Origin: Silurus meridionalis
Lineage: Eukaryota > Chordata > Actinopteri > Siluriformes > Siluridae
Assembly: GCF_014805685.1 (NCBI RefSeq)
Contig: NC_060909.1
Coordinates: forward strand, 9,938,792-10,002,791
Direction of reading: 5' to 3'
Length of the DNA stretch: 64,000 nucleotides
Shown: piece by piece, positions 48,687-60,310 of the stretch
How positions within the stretch are numbered: the stretch's first letter is position 1
Layout of the letters: each line of letters starts with the position of its first letter
Position numbers and translations under genes: made by a program
Notes under the pieces: model-generated
Seen by the model: the letters and a program-made list of their open reading frames with translations, nothing else
The model's database searches: none
Told to the model about the DNA's origin: nothing

Positions 48687-51600
48687 AGCATTAAATCAAA
48701 GAAAACAGTGTTGAGCTTCTCAGCATCACACACGTGCCGGCGCATGCACACACACACCACACATGCACACACACCACACATGCCTGCCAAAGAAAGAAAC
48801 AATCCTTTGTTCCTTGACTTCTACTTTGAAGATTTATAAAAGAGGGAGAAAACAATGCTTCATTTATTCTATTTTCAACTGACGAAGCCAAACACACAAA
48901 CACATGCACACATACACAAACACATACACAACCACACGCACTTCATTAATATAGCGGCGTCTGATTCGGTTTGAAGACTCTGTTATCAAAGTCCAATGCT
49001 CAAATGCACGGCGCATATAAATAGCTCATAAAAACACACACTCTCTTTCAATCCTCTCACTTTCATCCATCAAGTCTCACACGCACGCATTAAAAAAAAG
49101 AGCAGCAGACTCCCGGTACCTGCGTTGGCATGAGTGCCACTGCCATTCCTCCACCTCTGGCTGGCATCTGGTGAGACAGAGAGCTTCACACGAAGGGTTT
49201 TGCTGCTGCTGGGTGAGTGGTTAACTGAGGCGTCCACCACTTCATAGATCGTGTGCAGCAAACTAGTGATGTCCTTAAAAAAAAAACAAGAAAACATGGG
49301 GTTTGTCTAATCACACTTATCAGAGGTAGAAAGAGTACAAAAATATTTTACTCAAGTAAAAGTACCGTTTCAGCAATAAAACCCCAAAATCTACTTAAAT
49401 AAAAGTAAAAAGAAGCTTATTTACAATTTACTCAGGGTAAAATTGACCTTTTTTTTTAACAGTGGGGGTGGTGTGGGGGGTTCTAGTCTAGTTCTTGTGT
49501 AGGGGATATAAATCTCAATTTAGTTTTTAATATTGAAGGAACACCTTTACAAATTCAGGTGCAACAACAAAAAAAAAATAACACTACAGTCCATGACGAG
49601 TTTTGCACTTTTGCGGCAAAAATAAAATCACCTGTTATAATGTAATTTATGATAATGAGAGAAATCGCAAATGCAGATTCATAATTTAGACATTGAGTCG
49701 CACACAGCGAACAACGTTCGATTCGACAGCATTTAGTTTTCAGCTGGGTCTGCATCACCGGCTTCTGTCTTGTTCGTATCCATCCGATCATGCATTATTT
49801 TTTGTAGTAAAGTACAGTACTTCAAAAAACATACTTAAGTAAAAGTAAAATTACAGATTTTAAAAAGTAGAATTACACACAAAAAAACCCTACTCAATTA
49901 CACTAACGCGAGTAAACGTAACTCGTTTCTTTCCACCTCTGACACTAATAGACAAAACAATAGTATCCCCTCAGACCTGTACAGAGTTGACAGGATGCCA
50001 ACAGCCTGTTTAAACTTCTGCCCTCTGGAAAAGGCTACTGTAGTATGAGCTAAAATCCTTCTAGACTCTGCAAGAGCTTTTTTCCCCACATGCCATCAGG
50101 CTACTCAAATCACTCTGACAATACAGAAAAACCCAATGACCTGTCACAACTCTGACTGCTGAACCGCACACTTCTGTTCAGTCTTGTCTTGTGCAATAAC
50201 CAGACTAGTCATGTGCTATTAATTCACTCTCATCACTTGAGCACTTTATATTTATCACAGATAGTCCTTTCAAATTCATGCCACTTGTCCACTAAACCGA
50301 ACGATGTGAACATTTTTTGTGCAATAAGCCTGTGTTCCTGTGTACCTACGTGCAATATTTCTCATATTTCATATTGTGTCTATTGTGCAATCTATGTGTA
50401 TTGATTTTGATAGTTTGCTGTCTGTCTATTTGTTTCCTGTCTTTGTTGACTGTTTGCTGACTGATATACAAGGGGCTTTCAAATCACATTGGGACTTTTG
50501 AGTTTATAAAATAATAGAACAAATTTCAAGGTACATTTCTGTTTTTTAAATACTCCCCTGCTACATTGAAACACTTATCAAAGCATTTAACTAATGCCTA
50601 AAATGATTCGACATAGAAAATTTGCCGTTCACTGCTCCCACAGAAAGATTTGTCTCTTGAGCAATTTCATGACAGGTTATGTTGTGATTATCCCGGTTCG
50701 GACGTTCCATCAAATGTCTTTCTGCGACTGAGCGTCTCATCACCGTACTGAGTAACAAGTAACTTCATCATCACATGCTGTTCCATGTGTGCAACAACAC
50801 ATAGTTTATCTGTAATAAATGGACATTCAGTGCAACCCAGATGAGGATGTGGTTCCCTCTTGAGTCTGGTTCCTCTCAGGGTTTCTTCCTTATGCCATCT
50901 CGGGGAGTTTTTTCTTGCCACAGTTCCCACCAACTCACTCATTAGAGACAAACTTACACTTATAAAGAACATCTTATTCATTTTTATCACCACATTATCT
51001 GTGTAAAGCTGCTTTGAGACAACATTTATTGTTAAAAGTGCTATACTAATGAAAATGAATTGAATTGTTGTCCGCCATCTTGATTAACGGTCTCTGGACT
51101 GGCCCGCGACAATGAAAAATTAGATTTTTGACACAGTTTGCCTCGAAAGCCCCTCCAAAGTTAAAACTACACAGTGGAGCATTTAGAGAAAACCAATTTC
51201 ATGCTGCTTTGCTCCCTGTTGCCTGGCTGAATTACAATAAAGTTCACTTTGACTTGACTGTGAATAGTGCGAGGAAGGGTTCTGTTAGAGGAAAATAATC
51301 AACAGCGCAGTGTTGTGATGCGGCCTGTTGCGAAGGCGGAGTTACTGTGAACACCTAAAATTGGAATCATCTCCAATAACAGCAACATCCTGAAGTGTTT
51401 TATTGCTTTCATACTACAGGAATGTACTCCATCAGACATTTAACTACCATATTTTCATCCATATACAATTGCAAGTTGGACTGAAGAGAATTATTAAACC
51501 TGACTGTTAAAAATCATTGATGCTAAAGACTCATATAATAAACATTAAATAATGAAAATCGCTCCTTACCAAAAGCGACGCTGTATTAAATATAAAACGT

Positions 51601-51900
51601 TTTAACAGTGTGTTTTATTTATTAGATTTTTTCTATGATAACAATAACTAGTACACAATACGTACGATAAAAGTGTGATCATTATTACAACCCTGGGAAT
51701 CAATAAAGATGTTACTAAATGAAATCTGCAATGCTCTAATGCACTAAAACTCTGACGGTGTAAAGTGTTGATTTAGCAGAATATTTACAGAATTGGGACA
51801 CAGCAGTGACACCTTGTGGAACAGTGACATACCAATACAGAGTTAGGTGTATGTATAAAAAGCCTTTAAATAACACATTATGTTAATTCAATCCTTCAGA

Positions 51901-51931
<31 letters not shown>

Positions 51932-53563
51932 ACATGCCTTACCTCTCTTGTGACTTTGCCATTGTTGTCAAAGTCGTACAGAGTGAAGGTCCACTCCTGC
52001 CTATTGTCCTCCTCCACCGACACAGCACACTCCAACTCCTGATCATGAAAAATAATCTCGATCAATAATCAATACATCTGCACTACACAGTTTTTGAGTT
52101 GAGTTTCCCCTCAACGAGCACCCGTTCTACCCAGTACTTTTCCGTTTGCTGATAGGTCAATGCAAATGCTGCAGAAGCAGGATAGACAGTGAAGCTGTAC
52201 ACCAAGGCCTAGGATTAATATGTAAACTCGCAAACTCTATCTGATTAACATCAGCCTTAACTGACTGACAAGCTGTCCACATGTTTTAGTGTGCTCATTT
52301 ACCCACAACTCAGCAGAGAGAACTACAAAACGATATAAGATACAGGTAGCGGTGGGACAGTTCACTAATAATGACCAAAATAAAAAAAAAGACATTTATA
52401 AACCTGTTGCATTTTCAGTTTTTTGCCTTAGAGTGTGTTTTTTTTTTATTTTGTTTACAGTGTTTATACCACTGAGTGAGAACAGGACATGAAGCATACA
52501 AAAGCTCATAAAATGCTGATCCCTGAACACAGCCAAGGGTGCCAATAGGAAAGAAAGGAAGAATGAAAGAAAAGGAAGGATGGTAGAAAAGAAGAAAGGG
52601 AGTAAAAATGAAGCTATTTGGTACTGTATTATTAGATGATAATTAAGTGATGATGAATTTTGCTAAAATGATGAGGATGTTCGTTCAAGCTACATAATGA
52701 CAAGAAAAGGTTACTGTGGGTAAAATAAGTAAATAAATAAATAACAACATATTTGAAAATAAAAATATTAAAATAATTCAGAAAGAGAAGGGTATAAAAA
52801 AAAAAAAGAATAAAGAAAACTTTGGTTATTTGGATATTAAATCTAACCAGAGGCATTAATAAGTACAATTTTGTTGCCACAGTATAAATTCAGATCAGGT
52901 TTTCTTGTGCACTTCAGCAACTCAGCAGTAGAATACGATGAATGATTTGCTGAATCAGCAGCCGCACAGCAGTGTGTGATAAAAAACGGTTATTCTCAGG
53001 TTGACCCATGCAAGATAATGTGCAGCAGCTAGACTGGGACACAACAACTGGAATATACAGTAGGGTATCAAAGATGATCTAACACAGTGGTCCCCAACCT
53101 TTTTTGCACCATGGATCGTTTTAATGTCTTTATTACGGACCGGTCTTTAAGGTGTGGCGGATAAATACAACGAAATAAAATGATACGACCGGCATAAAAA
53201 CTGGTATTTCTAAATATAATAATAAACATGAACCCACTTTGTTCTTTTTTGTTCATTTTGCTCACTTAATTTAGCGGTAATGTATTATGTGTTAGTGGCC
53301 GGAGCAGTTCCTTTAAGAAGGTAGTGTCTGGAGGTAAGACGTGACCGAGGCATCTTCACATGCATCAAGAGTGAGTCATAGACAGATGTGGCGGAGAGAA
53401 TCCGGTAATTTTTAAATAAAACCATTCAGAATCAGATAATAAATAAAACGGAAATAATGTAATATATGTATTCTTTCTGTGCGGCCTGGTACCAATTGAC
53501 CCCGGTGCCAGTCCGCATTGGGGACCACTGATCTAACACATTTCACAGTTTGACAATCATGTC

Positions 53564-53610
<47 letters not shown>

Positions 53611-55609
53611 ACTTTGTTTTTTCGGTTGCATAGATCAGTCTTGCCAGGAGAAGCAGGTATTCAAAATCCCCTCCTTGACTAAACACATCTGTCTTTTGTC
53701 ATCTAAACAACACACTGTTACACACCATATTAGGCGCAGACTAGGCAGCACAACTTTATGTGGACACGTGTGAACCTCACCTCAAATTGTAGTTGTTTGT
53801 GTGGTGCAGCTGCAGAGTTCTCCTTGTCCATCATCTTCTCTTCTCCACTGAAGCTGTCAATCTTCTCTGGAGGCAGGGCTACTGCAGAGGGAACAAACAG
53901 AAAACAGGAAGCTGTCAAAGCTAGTTCAGAAACAGGAATTAATCAGCAGAAATCATAGAGAGTTTAGTGGGGTTTTTTTGTGTGGATGTTTGTGGTTTTA
54001 CTGCAGCCGTTGGGATTTTAACAGTCATAGGGCAGATAGTAGAAAACTTTCCATGCACACTTTTTTTTATTAATAACTGTTAATAACAGGGTTTTCTCAG
54101 AATCTACCATTTCTATTGCTTACATTTTTCCAAAGAAAGCAGTCATTGTTTTTATGGAAATAAGCTGTAAAGTACTATAGTGCGGTCTATAATATTTTAC
54201 AAAAATAAAGCGAGCTGTTCACTGTAAAAACCAATTTAGGAACCTGCTTTAAGGAACAGTGCTACAGTATGACTCGAATTCTGAGGCTGATAAAAAGCCA
54301 TGCAGACAGAATAGATGGTACACTGTATAGAAAAGATTTGTGGACGCCTGATCATAAGATTCTTATGGCTTTTAAATTTCCTTAAAAGCACATACGGCAC
54401 TTTTGATTTGAACACCCCATTCCACAATTAGTCCCAATTTCCACAATTTCAGAAGATGTTTCACTAGATTTTGGAGTGTGCATGTGGAGATTTGTGCTCA
54501 TTCGGCTACAAGGACTTTTGCAGTGTGAGGAGCCCTGAGGTGCAGTGTTCAGTGTTCCAAGTCTTTCAGGGTTGAGGTCAGAGCTCCATTGCAGGCAACT
54601 CAAGATCTTTTACTCCAACTCATGTACAGCATATCTACATAGGGCTGGCTTTGTGCATAGGGGCATTGTCATCCTGGAACAGGTTTGGGTCTCCTAGTTC
54701 AAGTAAATGTGCAACTTAATTTTACCACATCCAAAGCAAATACAATTGTGTCCTTCCAACTTTGTGGTAACAGTTTGGAAAGTCACTTTTGTTAACATAA
54801 TGCATACCAAGGACCTTTTCTACTCTTTCACTTAAACCAGAAGTCAATTCAGTCACTTTCAAGGAAGCTGAAAACAAACATCAGAAAAGCTCAAAGATAT
54901 TGTGAAGTGTCCTATATTTAGAGGCTGTAATCAATATGCTGTCTGGCAAACCAAAGTAATTAATAGGTCATAAATAAATCTTATAACATCAACAACATAA
55001 ATAGACACATGAACTAATCATCACAGAATGTGTTTGTAAGGAATTTATAGAATTATATTTTATATATGAAAGGGTCGACTTTCTGCGAAAGAAGGTGGAG
55101 ATGGCAGGTGGAAGGTGAAAGATTTCCCATGATTTTTTCAGTATGTATGTGGAGCTGGGAAAGAAGATGCTGAGTCAATGCACCCTGTCCCCTGTCACCT
55201 GTCCCCTGATGAACATTAGAGAATAGAATTCTGTCTTTATTATAATAAATATTGAGAAAAAAAGCTTTGTGCACTGTGGAATCATCGATGCTCACTATAA
55301 ACCAACATGAAATTATTAAGCAATGTGCTAATTCCTATATTTGGACACTGACACGTCTATGCGCTCTGACACGCATGGATCTAAAACTGTGCACAGAGAC
55401 AGCCACTGCGTCCTGCACTCTAAATCCTCCCCCTGCCCCCAATCCCCACGCTTTGAAGTTCCATTCTCAAACCATTTGGCCGAGGATCAGTCCGTCTGCT
55501 AAACAGAATATCTAATTAATTAAGCAAAGTCAAATCTAAAACTGTGTTTGTTGTGCCAGCCAAAGGATCAACACATACAACAGTGTCTCTCTCTCTCTCT
55601 CTCTCTCTC

Positions 55610-55668
<59 letters not shown>

Positions 55669-56024
55669 ATCTCTCTCTGTGTCTCTTTCTTTCTTCTTTT
55701 TCTTCTTCTCTCTCTTCTGCTGATCAGTTCAGATCAAAGAGGACCTGTCCTGTCCCTCATCAGAGAAAACAGCGTGATAAAGGGAATGAAAGAGAGAGAG
55801 AGAGAAAGGATAGTGCTGGAGAATGAAAGAAATCGTCCCGGGGAGCTTTTACAGACTTGTTTTGAGGGAAATAGCGACGGCTCTGGGCTTTTGATCACGA
55901 CGACATACTCAAAGGCAACATTGTGAGCTAAGGCAGAAATCTGCCTGTGCACCCTACATGTTTCATAGATTCTTATCTGGAGGGTTATAAGAGCAATAAG
56001 TGGCATGAAGGGGTTACTGTAGCA

Positions 56025-56059
<35 letters not shown>

Positions 56060-56255
56060 CGCACACACACACACACGCACACGCACGCACGCACACACAC
56101 ACGCACACACACGCACACACTCTCGACAAGTTCACAATTTGTTCCTATTGGCAGACTCGGCTCGAACAGAGCAAACATCAGACCACCTACTGTGTTTATG
56201 CTGCACAGGACACTGTAAGCATGTTGTGAACTCATATAACACCCATGCAGACACA

Positions 56256-56331
<76 letters not shown>

Positions 56332-58161
56332 TCCCAAAGGACATACCATTCAGCCATCGTCCTGCCTGCTGTGAATTTTAGAAAAGCTCTGATCTCACGT
56401 TAAAACTCAGAACATTCTGAGAAATCATATGCCTCTTTCTGTCTTCTTTCCCAATCTTTTTGTGTTTGTCTTTATGACCCTTTAACCCCTTTATTCCCAT
56501 GTTCTTTTTTGCACAAATACATATAATATATATTTTAAAAAGTAAAATATAAGTACCTTCAATGTTCCTAAAAAATTTACTTTTAATTAAACAACAAATA
56601 AAAAAGACTTATCCATACATTTTGATAAAATGTAACAAAATTTTAACTAAAAAGTGTCAGGATCTTTTGGGCACACGGTGCGCACTTCCAGTTTTGCAGC
56701 ACGCACTTCCGGGTCCGCGGCCATCTTGCTGTTTTTCCTGCGCCACCCAGTATATAAGGACATCTGGACTTTAGCTCAGGGCTAGATTATTTCGCTGGAT
56801 TTATTGCCCCTGAGAATACTCTGCTCTGGATCCTGATCTGGATACTGAGCCTGACCCTTGTTCTGCTCTGTTCTGGTTTGTACTTTGGACTGTTTTCGGC
56901 TTTTGTGTTTTTGCTTTGCCGTATATTGGTCTGTTTGCCGGTTTTTGGTTTTTGGATTTGTTTTTGCCTTGCCCCATTGCTCAGTTTCCCTTTTTATTAA
57001 AGCCTGTATTTTTCTTACCCCCTGTCGCATCCTGCATTTGGGTCCTTCCTCACTCACCCAGTCACCCGTAATCCCCTGACAGAATAATCTGGCCTTGCAT
57101 CATGTCCCGCCTTTCTCTGACAAAGTGATATAAATAAGCAATTTGACTCAAAATTACTAATCTCCAACTAGAGAAAACAAATAAACAATAATAAACGCTC
57201 TACTCAGCTTCCTATTCCGAACATCAACCCAAAGCTGATCATATGAATTCATGGCACATGGCTGTTTACAGTCTTCAAGACTGTACAATATTTAATTGTA
57301 AAAATGTAAGTAAATGCATCATGAATTTATAATTAATGGTAGGTTGGCTCACTTGTTTCAAAGTAAAAAAAATCCTGTCTATTTTTTCTTTTACCAAACT
57401 TCAGTTCAGAGATTAGACTTCTGAAAGCAACATGTATTGTTATAGTGTATTTAAAGATTTCTGACAGTTTATGTTTAAACTGCTGAATATGCAATTCATA
57501 TGGCCTTGTCCTCTCTTCATCTTGGTTCAGCATTGAAATCTACCGTGTAGCTACAATGCTATGAGTCACGAGACTGCACATGTGCTGAAACGCTAAAGGC
57601 GTATAAAGCAGTGTGAGCTTTGAAACCGGCTACGGTAGTGATTCTTATCAGCACATAGACAGAGTGAACACCTCCTCTACTTTCACATCTTACATCACAT
57701 GTTACCGCCGCATTTGTATCTGCATGCTGTCTCTGGTTAAGGGACTGTTTTGTGGCCTTCGACCTCGACTTTACAACAAACAAACAACACCCAAGACATT
57801 GTGCATTGGAGCCCATGGGACTGAAAAAGGCATAATGGAGGGAACAATCTTCATTCAAAGTGAGAGAAAGAGGGAGAAAAAGTGAGTGAATTAAAAGTGA
57901 GTAGAAAAAGTCAAAATGCAATGAACATTGCACACAGAAAGAGAAAATGCAGACAGAGAGAGAGGGTGAGAAAGAATAGGGATTATTTTGTCTATGGGTC
58001 CAACAGAAGAGTCAAAATTTAAAGAACAAAAATATGTACAGAAAGAGAGAATGCAGAACGAGAAAGGTAGAGACAGAGAGAGAAGAATTTGTGAGGTGTT
58101 TACCTTCTAAACGATAGTGCTCATCACTAATACCCTCAGCACAAGCGTCCTTCAAAGGGTC
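46619..58161 (-). CDS. nkd1: nkd1, naked cuticle homolog 1, partial (3' exons)
   Basis: NKD1 binds the PDZ region of Dishevelled through an EF-hand domain and dampens canonical Wnt signalling; it is itself Wnt-induced. Seven exons: 58161-58104, 53881-53781, 52038-51943, 49273-49120, 48612-48531, 48231-48104 and 47169-46619. Together they give 389 codons and a stop in one frame. The EF-hand runs through FTLYDFDNNGKVTREDITSL, with Ca-loop DFDNNGKVTRED. CVDENLERRNHYLDLAGIEN and RSPKAQ are conserved, and the protein ends in a His-rich tail, HHHHHEHHYHYHHFYQS. The N-terminal exons (myristoylation site, WARKGIEEWIG region) were not found up to 64000 and must lie further right. nkd2 is an alternative, but the synteny with nod2 and cyld favours nkd1. 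Confidence 0.95.
47541..47735 (+). mobile_element. tRNA-derived SINE in nkd1 intron
   Basis: GGCAGCTCAGTGGTTAAGAA (A box), TTGAGTTCAAATACCAGCTC (B box), then GGGCCCTTGAGTAAGGCCCT and the tail GCTCTGGATTAGAGCATCTG. It lies antisense to nkd1. Confidence 0.75.
48104..48231 (-). CDS. nkd1: nkd1 exon, CVDEN...HYLDLAGIEN block
   Basis: Starts RHHSDHHTQQSCQRHCVDEN and ends AGIENYSSRFGT. Human reads CVDENIERRNHYLDLAGIEN. Acceptor CGCTGTAG is weak; donor GTTCGT is non-optimal but keeps phase. Confidence 0.9.
48531..48612 (-). CDS. nkd1: nkd1 exon, variable middle region
   Basis: Reads MTHPRLKSEKCFEEHKSSDK and ends KKSRALL-R. Phase fits both neighbours. The acceptor's pyrimidine tract is a (CT)n microsatellite, and a second AG lies six bases upstream. 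Confidence 0.8.
48623..48682. repeat. (GA)n microsatellite at an nkd1 splice acceptor
   Basis: About 30 GA units; on the nkd1 strand these are CT units that end about 10 bases before the exon at 48612. Confidence 0.97.
49120..49273 (-). CDS. nkd1: nkd1 exon, second half of the EF-hand
   Basis: Reads DITSLLHTIYEVVDASVNHS, nearly identical to human, then LRVKLSVSPDASQ. Acceptor is an all-T tract plus AAG; donor GTACCG. Confidence 0.97.
49321..49941. mobile_element. hAT-like MITE with 8-base target duplication
   Basis: Ends CAGAGGTAGAAAGAGTACAA and TTTCTTTCCACCTCTG are inverted. Flanks ACACTTAT (49313-49320) and ACACTAAT (49942-49949) agree at seven of eight bases, the hAT hallmark. The interior has AAGTAAAAGTA motifs and no intact frame. 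Confidence 0.8.
49950..50465 (+). mobile_element. Probable LINE-derived 3' sequence
   Basis: Contains CATCAGGCTACTCAAATCAC and TTTGCTGTCTGTCTATTTG, common in teleost LINE 3' regions. Assignment is tentative. Confidence 0.4.
50470..51157. mobile_element. Mariner-like element remnant with nested L2-like tail
   Basis: Ends AAGGGGCTTTCAAATCAC and CCTCGAAAGCCCCTCC are inverted. The interior reads as a decayed mariner-type sequence. At 50790-51067 an L2-like 3' end (GTCTGGTTCCTCTCAGG ... TGTGTAAAGCTGCTTTGAGA, AATTG tail) interrupts it. Confidence 0.6.
51905..51931. repeat. (GT)n microsatellite beside an nkd1 donor
   Basis: Thirteen GT units, CA on the nkd1 strand, starting 12 bases inside the intron. 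Confidence 0.95.
51943..52038 (-). CDS. nkd1: nkd1 exon, first half of the EF-hand
   Basis: Reads ELECAVSVEEDNRQEWTFTL then YDFDNNGKVTRE (32 codons). The Ca-binding loop is split after its 11th residue by the intron. Donor GTAAGG is followed within about 12 bases by a (CA)n run. Confidence 0.97.
53085..53530. mobile_element. hAT MITE with perfect 8-base target duplication
   Basis: Ends CAGTGGTCCCCAACC and GGGGACCACTG are inverted. The flanks ATCTAACA at 53077-53084 and 53531-53538 are identical. The 446-base interior has no usable frame. It sits in an nkd1 intron. Confidence 0.92.
53569..53608. repeat. (GT)n microsatellite
   Basis: About 20 GT units between the hAT MITE and the ALPPEK exon. 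Confidence 0.96.
53781..53881 (-). CDS. nkd1: nkd1 exon, ALPPEK segment
   Basis: Reads ALPPEKIDSFSGEEKMMDKE and ends KQLQFE, compared with human ALPPEKTDGLGSGDEKKMER and KQLKFE. Acceptor CCTCTGCAG, donor GTGAGG. Confidence 0.95.
54321..54785 (-). mobile_element. Tc1-like MITE (family A), decayed
   Basis: Left end CACTGTATAGAAAAGATTTG after TA; internal GGAGATTTGTGCTCATTCGG and CAGGTTTGGGTCTCCTAGTT match other copies in inverse orientation. Right end degraded. Confidence 0.65.
55585..55665. repeat. (CT)n-(CA)n compound microsatellite
   Basis: About 13 CT units then about 24 CA units. Confidence 0.96.
56025..56328. repeat. Two CA-rich microsatellites
   Basis: An interrupted (CA)n/(CACG) run at 56025-56121 and a pure (CA)n of about 36 units at 56257-56328. 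Confidence 0.96.
56655..57081 (+). mobile_element. Solo LTR-like element
   Basis: Begins TGTCAGGATC and ends CCCCTGACA, with TG...CA inverted termini. Inside are TATATAAGGACATCTGG (TATA-type) near 56753 and ATTAAAGCC (polyadenylation-type) near 56997, in LTR order. No clear target duplication was found (AAAAG against GAATA). A Ty3/Gypsy-type LTR is likely. It lies in an nkd1 intron. Confidence 0.6.
58104..58161 (-). CDS. nkd1: nkd1 exon before the ALPPEK segment
   Basis: Reads DPLKDACAEGISDEHYRLE, compared with human DVLRDTLSEEEEDDFRLE. Acceptor GTTTTTTAG, donor GTAAAC, phase 0 in and 1 out. Confidence 0.85.
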
Positions 58162-60254
58162 CTAAAAAACAGAAAAAGGACAGAAACATGGCTTTTACTT
58201 TAGAAGAAGGAGCCTATATTTTTCACATATATACATTACAGCATTGCGAAATCCTTTTTGTGCATTTTATTAGATCAATTCTTGGGTTTATTTTTTTTGC
58301 TTCTTCAATTTACCACTATTTTTATTTAAAGCTTTAAATACATTTTCAAACATAAAATTACTTTGTATTGTTTCCATTAAAGCAAAATCATGGCAAACAT
58401 TTTTGCTACATTCAAATATACACTTAAAAATTACAATATGTTGATCATTTCTATAGCAACAACACGGTGAACTTGATGCGCCACATAAACAAATAAAAAG
58501 GGATAATTGTTAAAATAGTGAAGTTTTCATTAAAATGGTTTATTTTGCATGTATGGAAGGAGTCTCCAGTGTCAGCAGTTTCAGTGTCCGCAATCACAGG
58601 AAAAGCTATAATTAATCACTTTGCTCCCATGGAAATTCTTCAGCTGAGAAACTGCACTAAGCTCTATGATGAAATGGTTTACATGTGCTGGAGGGGAAGA
58701 TCTTGAGTAGCCTGTTATAGAGCTCTGACCTTAACCCTATTGAGCACAATAAGCCACTTCTTATGAGGGAAAAAAACAGTCATTCAGAACCTTCTTCTCC
58801 ACCCTGCTCTTTCATTGATTCTTTTTATATACCATGTCATGTTTTCTTTCTTACATAAATAAAATCATCCTAAAACCTTACTTTTGTTTTAGCTTTCAGT
58901 AAGTTCTGTTGTACCTGAAAGCACCCTGAACAGCTCTAATATTATAATTGTGTTGTATGTTTTGTCTTACACATATCGTGAGTAAGCAGAGAAATTGATG
59001 TTTGAGGTTTGCCTATGAATGTTTCTTCTTTTAAGTGGTCAAATGGAGTCATTTGTTTCTGTCTAGCCTGTACCATGACACACAGGGGAAAAAACACTGA
59101 GATGAAAGGATTAAAAAGAGGAGTGTAAGATGATAGTTGGAGCGTGTGAAGCACATGAGAAGTCGTCTGCCACATCTGCTAATGGTGGAACAGGATAGCA
59201 CGTAGCGACCCTCAAAACAGATCCAGTATCGATCTATTTCTATTCTACTAACACATGCTGGCCGTCAAATGGTTTTGAGCAGCAGCAGGTCATGTTTATT
59301 ACAGTTTTATTAGAGAGAAGTTATTAGAATCTCATTGGTCAGAAGGTGTTGATTAATTTGCTAACTTTGCCTGTCATTCTGGTTATTGTTCAAATTGTAG
59401 GTTTATATAACCATTTCTCCTAATACTTTTATTAACAGCTCATACATAAGTATATGGCAGACACTTAAAATAACCTAAAGCTAAAAATAAACAGAAAAAA
59501 AGTGCTTTATTTTAACAGTTATTTAAGAAGGTGAAGGTAGTAAATCATTGTTAATATTATCGTATATAATTGCTACAGACTGTATAAAATAATAAGGAAA
59601 ACATTTAAATAAGGAAAATTTGTAAACCTGATAAACAGCTCTTCCTCAGATCTTACTATAAATGGGTTCGTAATAAAATATCCTGTATACTTGAAGAATA
59701 AACGATAAATGTGTGCTTTCTTTCTGAATAAATTAGGACAATATCAATGCCATTTTAATAACATGATATCAATTCATTAAGATAAAAAGAAATTTCTCAT
59801 TTTACCTACACATATTCGTTGGTTTCATTTTCTGTTCACCTTTATAGTATTAAAGTGAAATTACTAAAATAAAAATGCTTAAACATTAAACATTCAAAAA
59901 CCTGGATACACTCACTGTATTTTTATCCACATCTGTATTTCATATATTTTTCTATTTATATTCCATTTCTTCTGCTCTCATGATATTGGATATCTAACAA
60001 GTAGATCCCATTGGCTGTACATTTTTTCCATCACCACTGTGATTTACGACTGGCTGATATGGATCTATAAAACTAAACGCATACACAGTAGGTGGAAGGA
60101 TGCGTTTAGAATGGCAGCCACTCTGCGACTGAAGAAAAACTTCTGCTCAGATCATATCAAAAACCGTTTCAACTCAGCATCACATGACCTGTGGAGAACA
60201 GCCCAATCCCACTTCCCGTCCATTACCCCTCAAAAAACACTCCTGTTTCTTCAG

Positions 60255-60258
<4 letters not shown>

Positions 60259-60307
<49 letters not shown>
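60259..60307. repeat. (CA)n microsatellite
   Basis: About 24 CA units. Confidence 0.97.
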
Positions 60308-60310
<3 letters not shown>

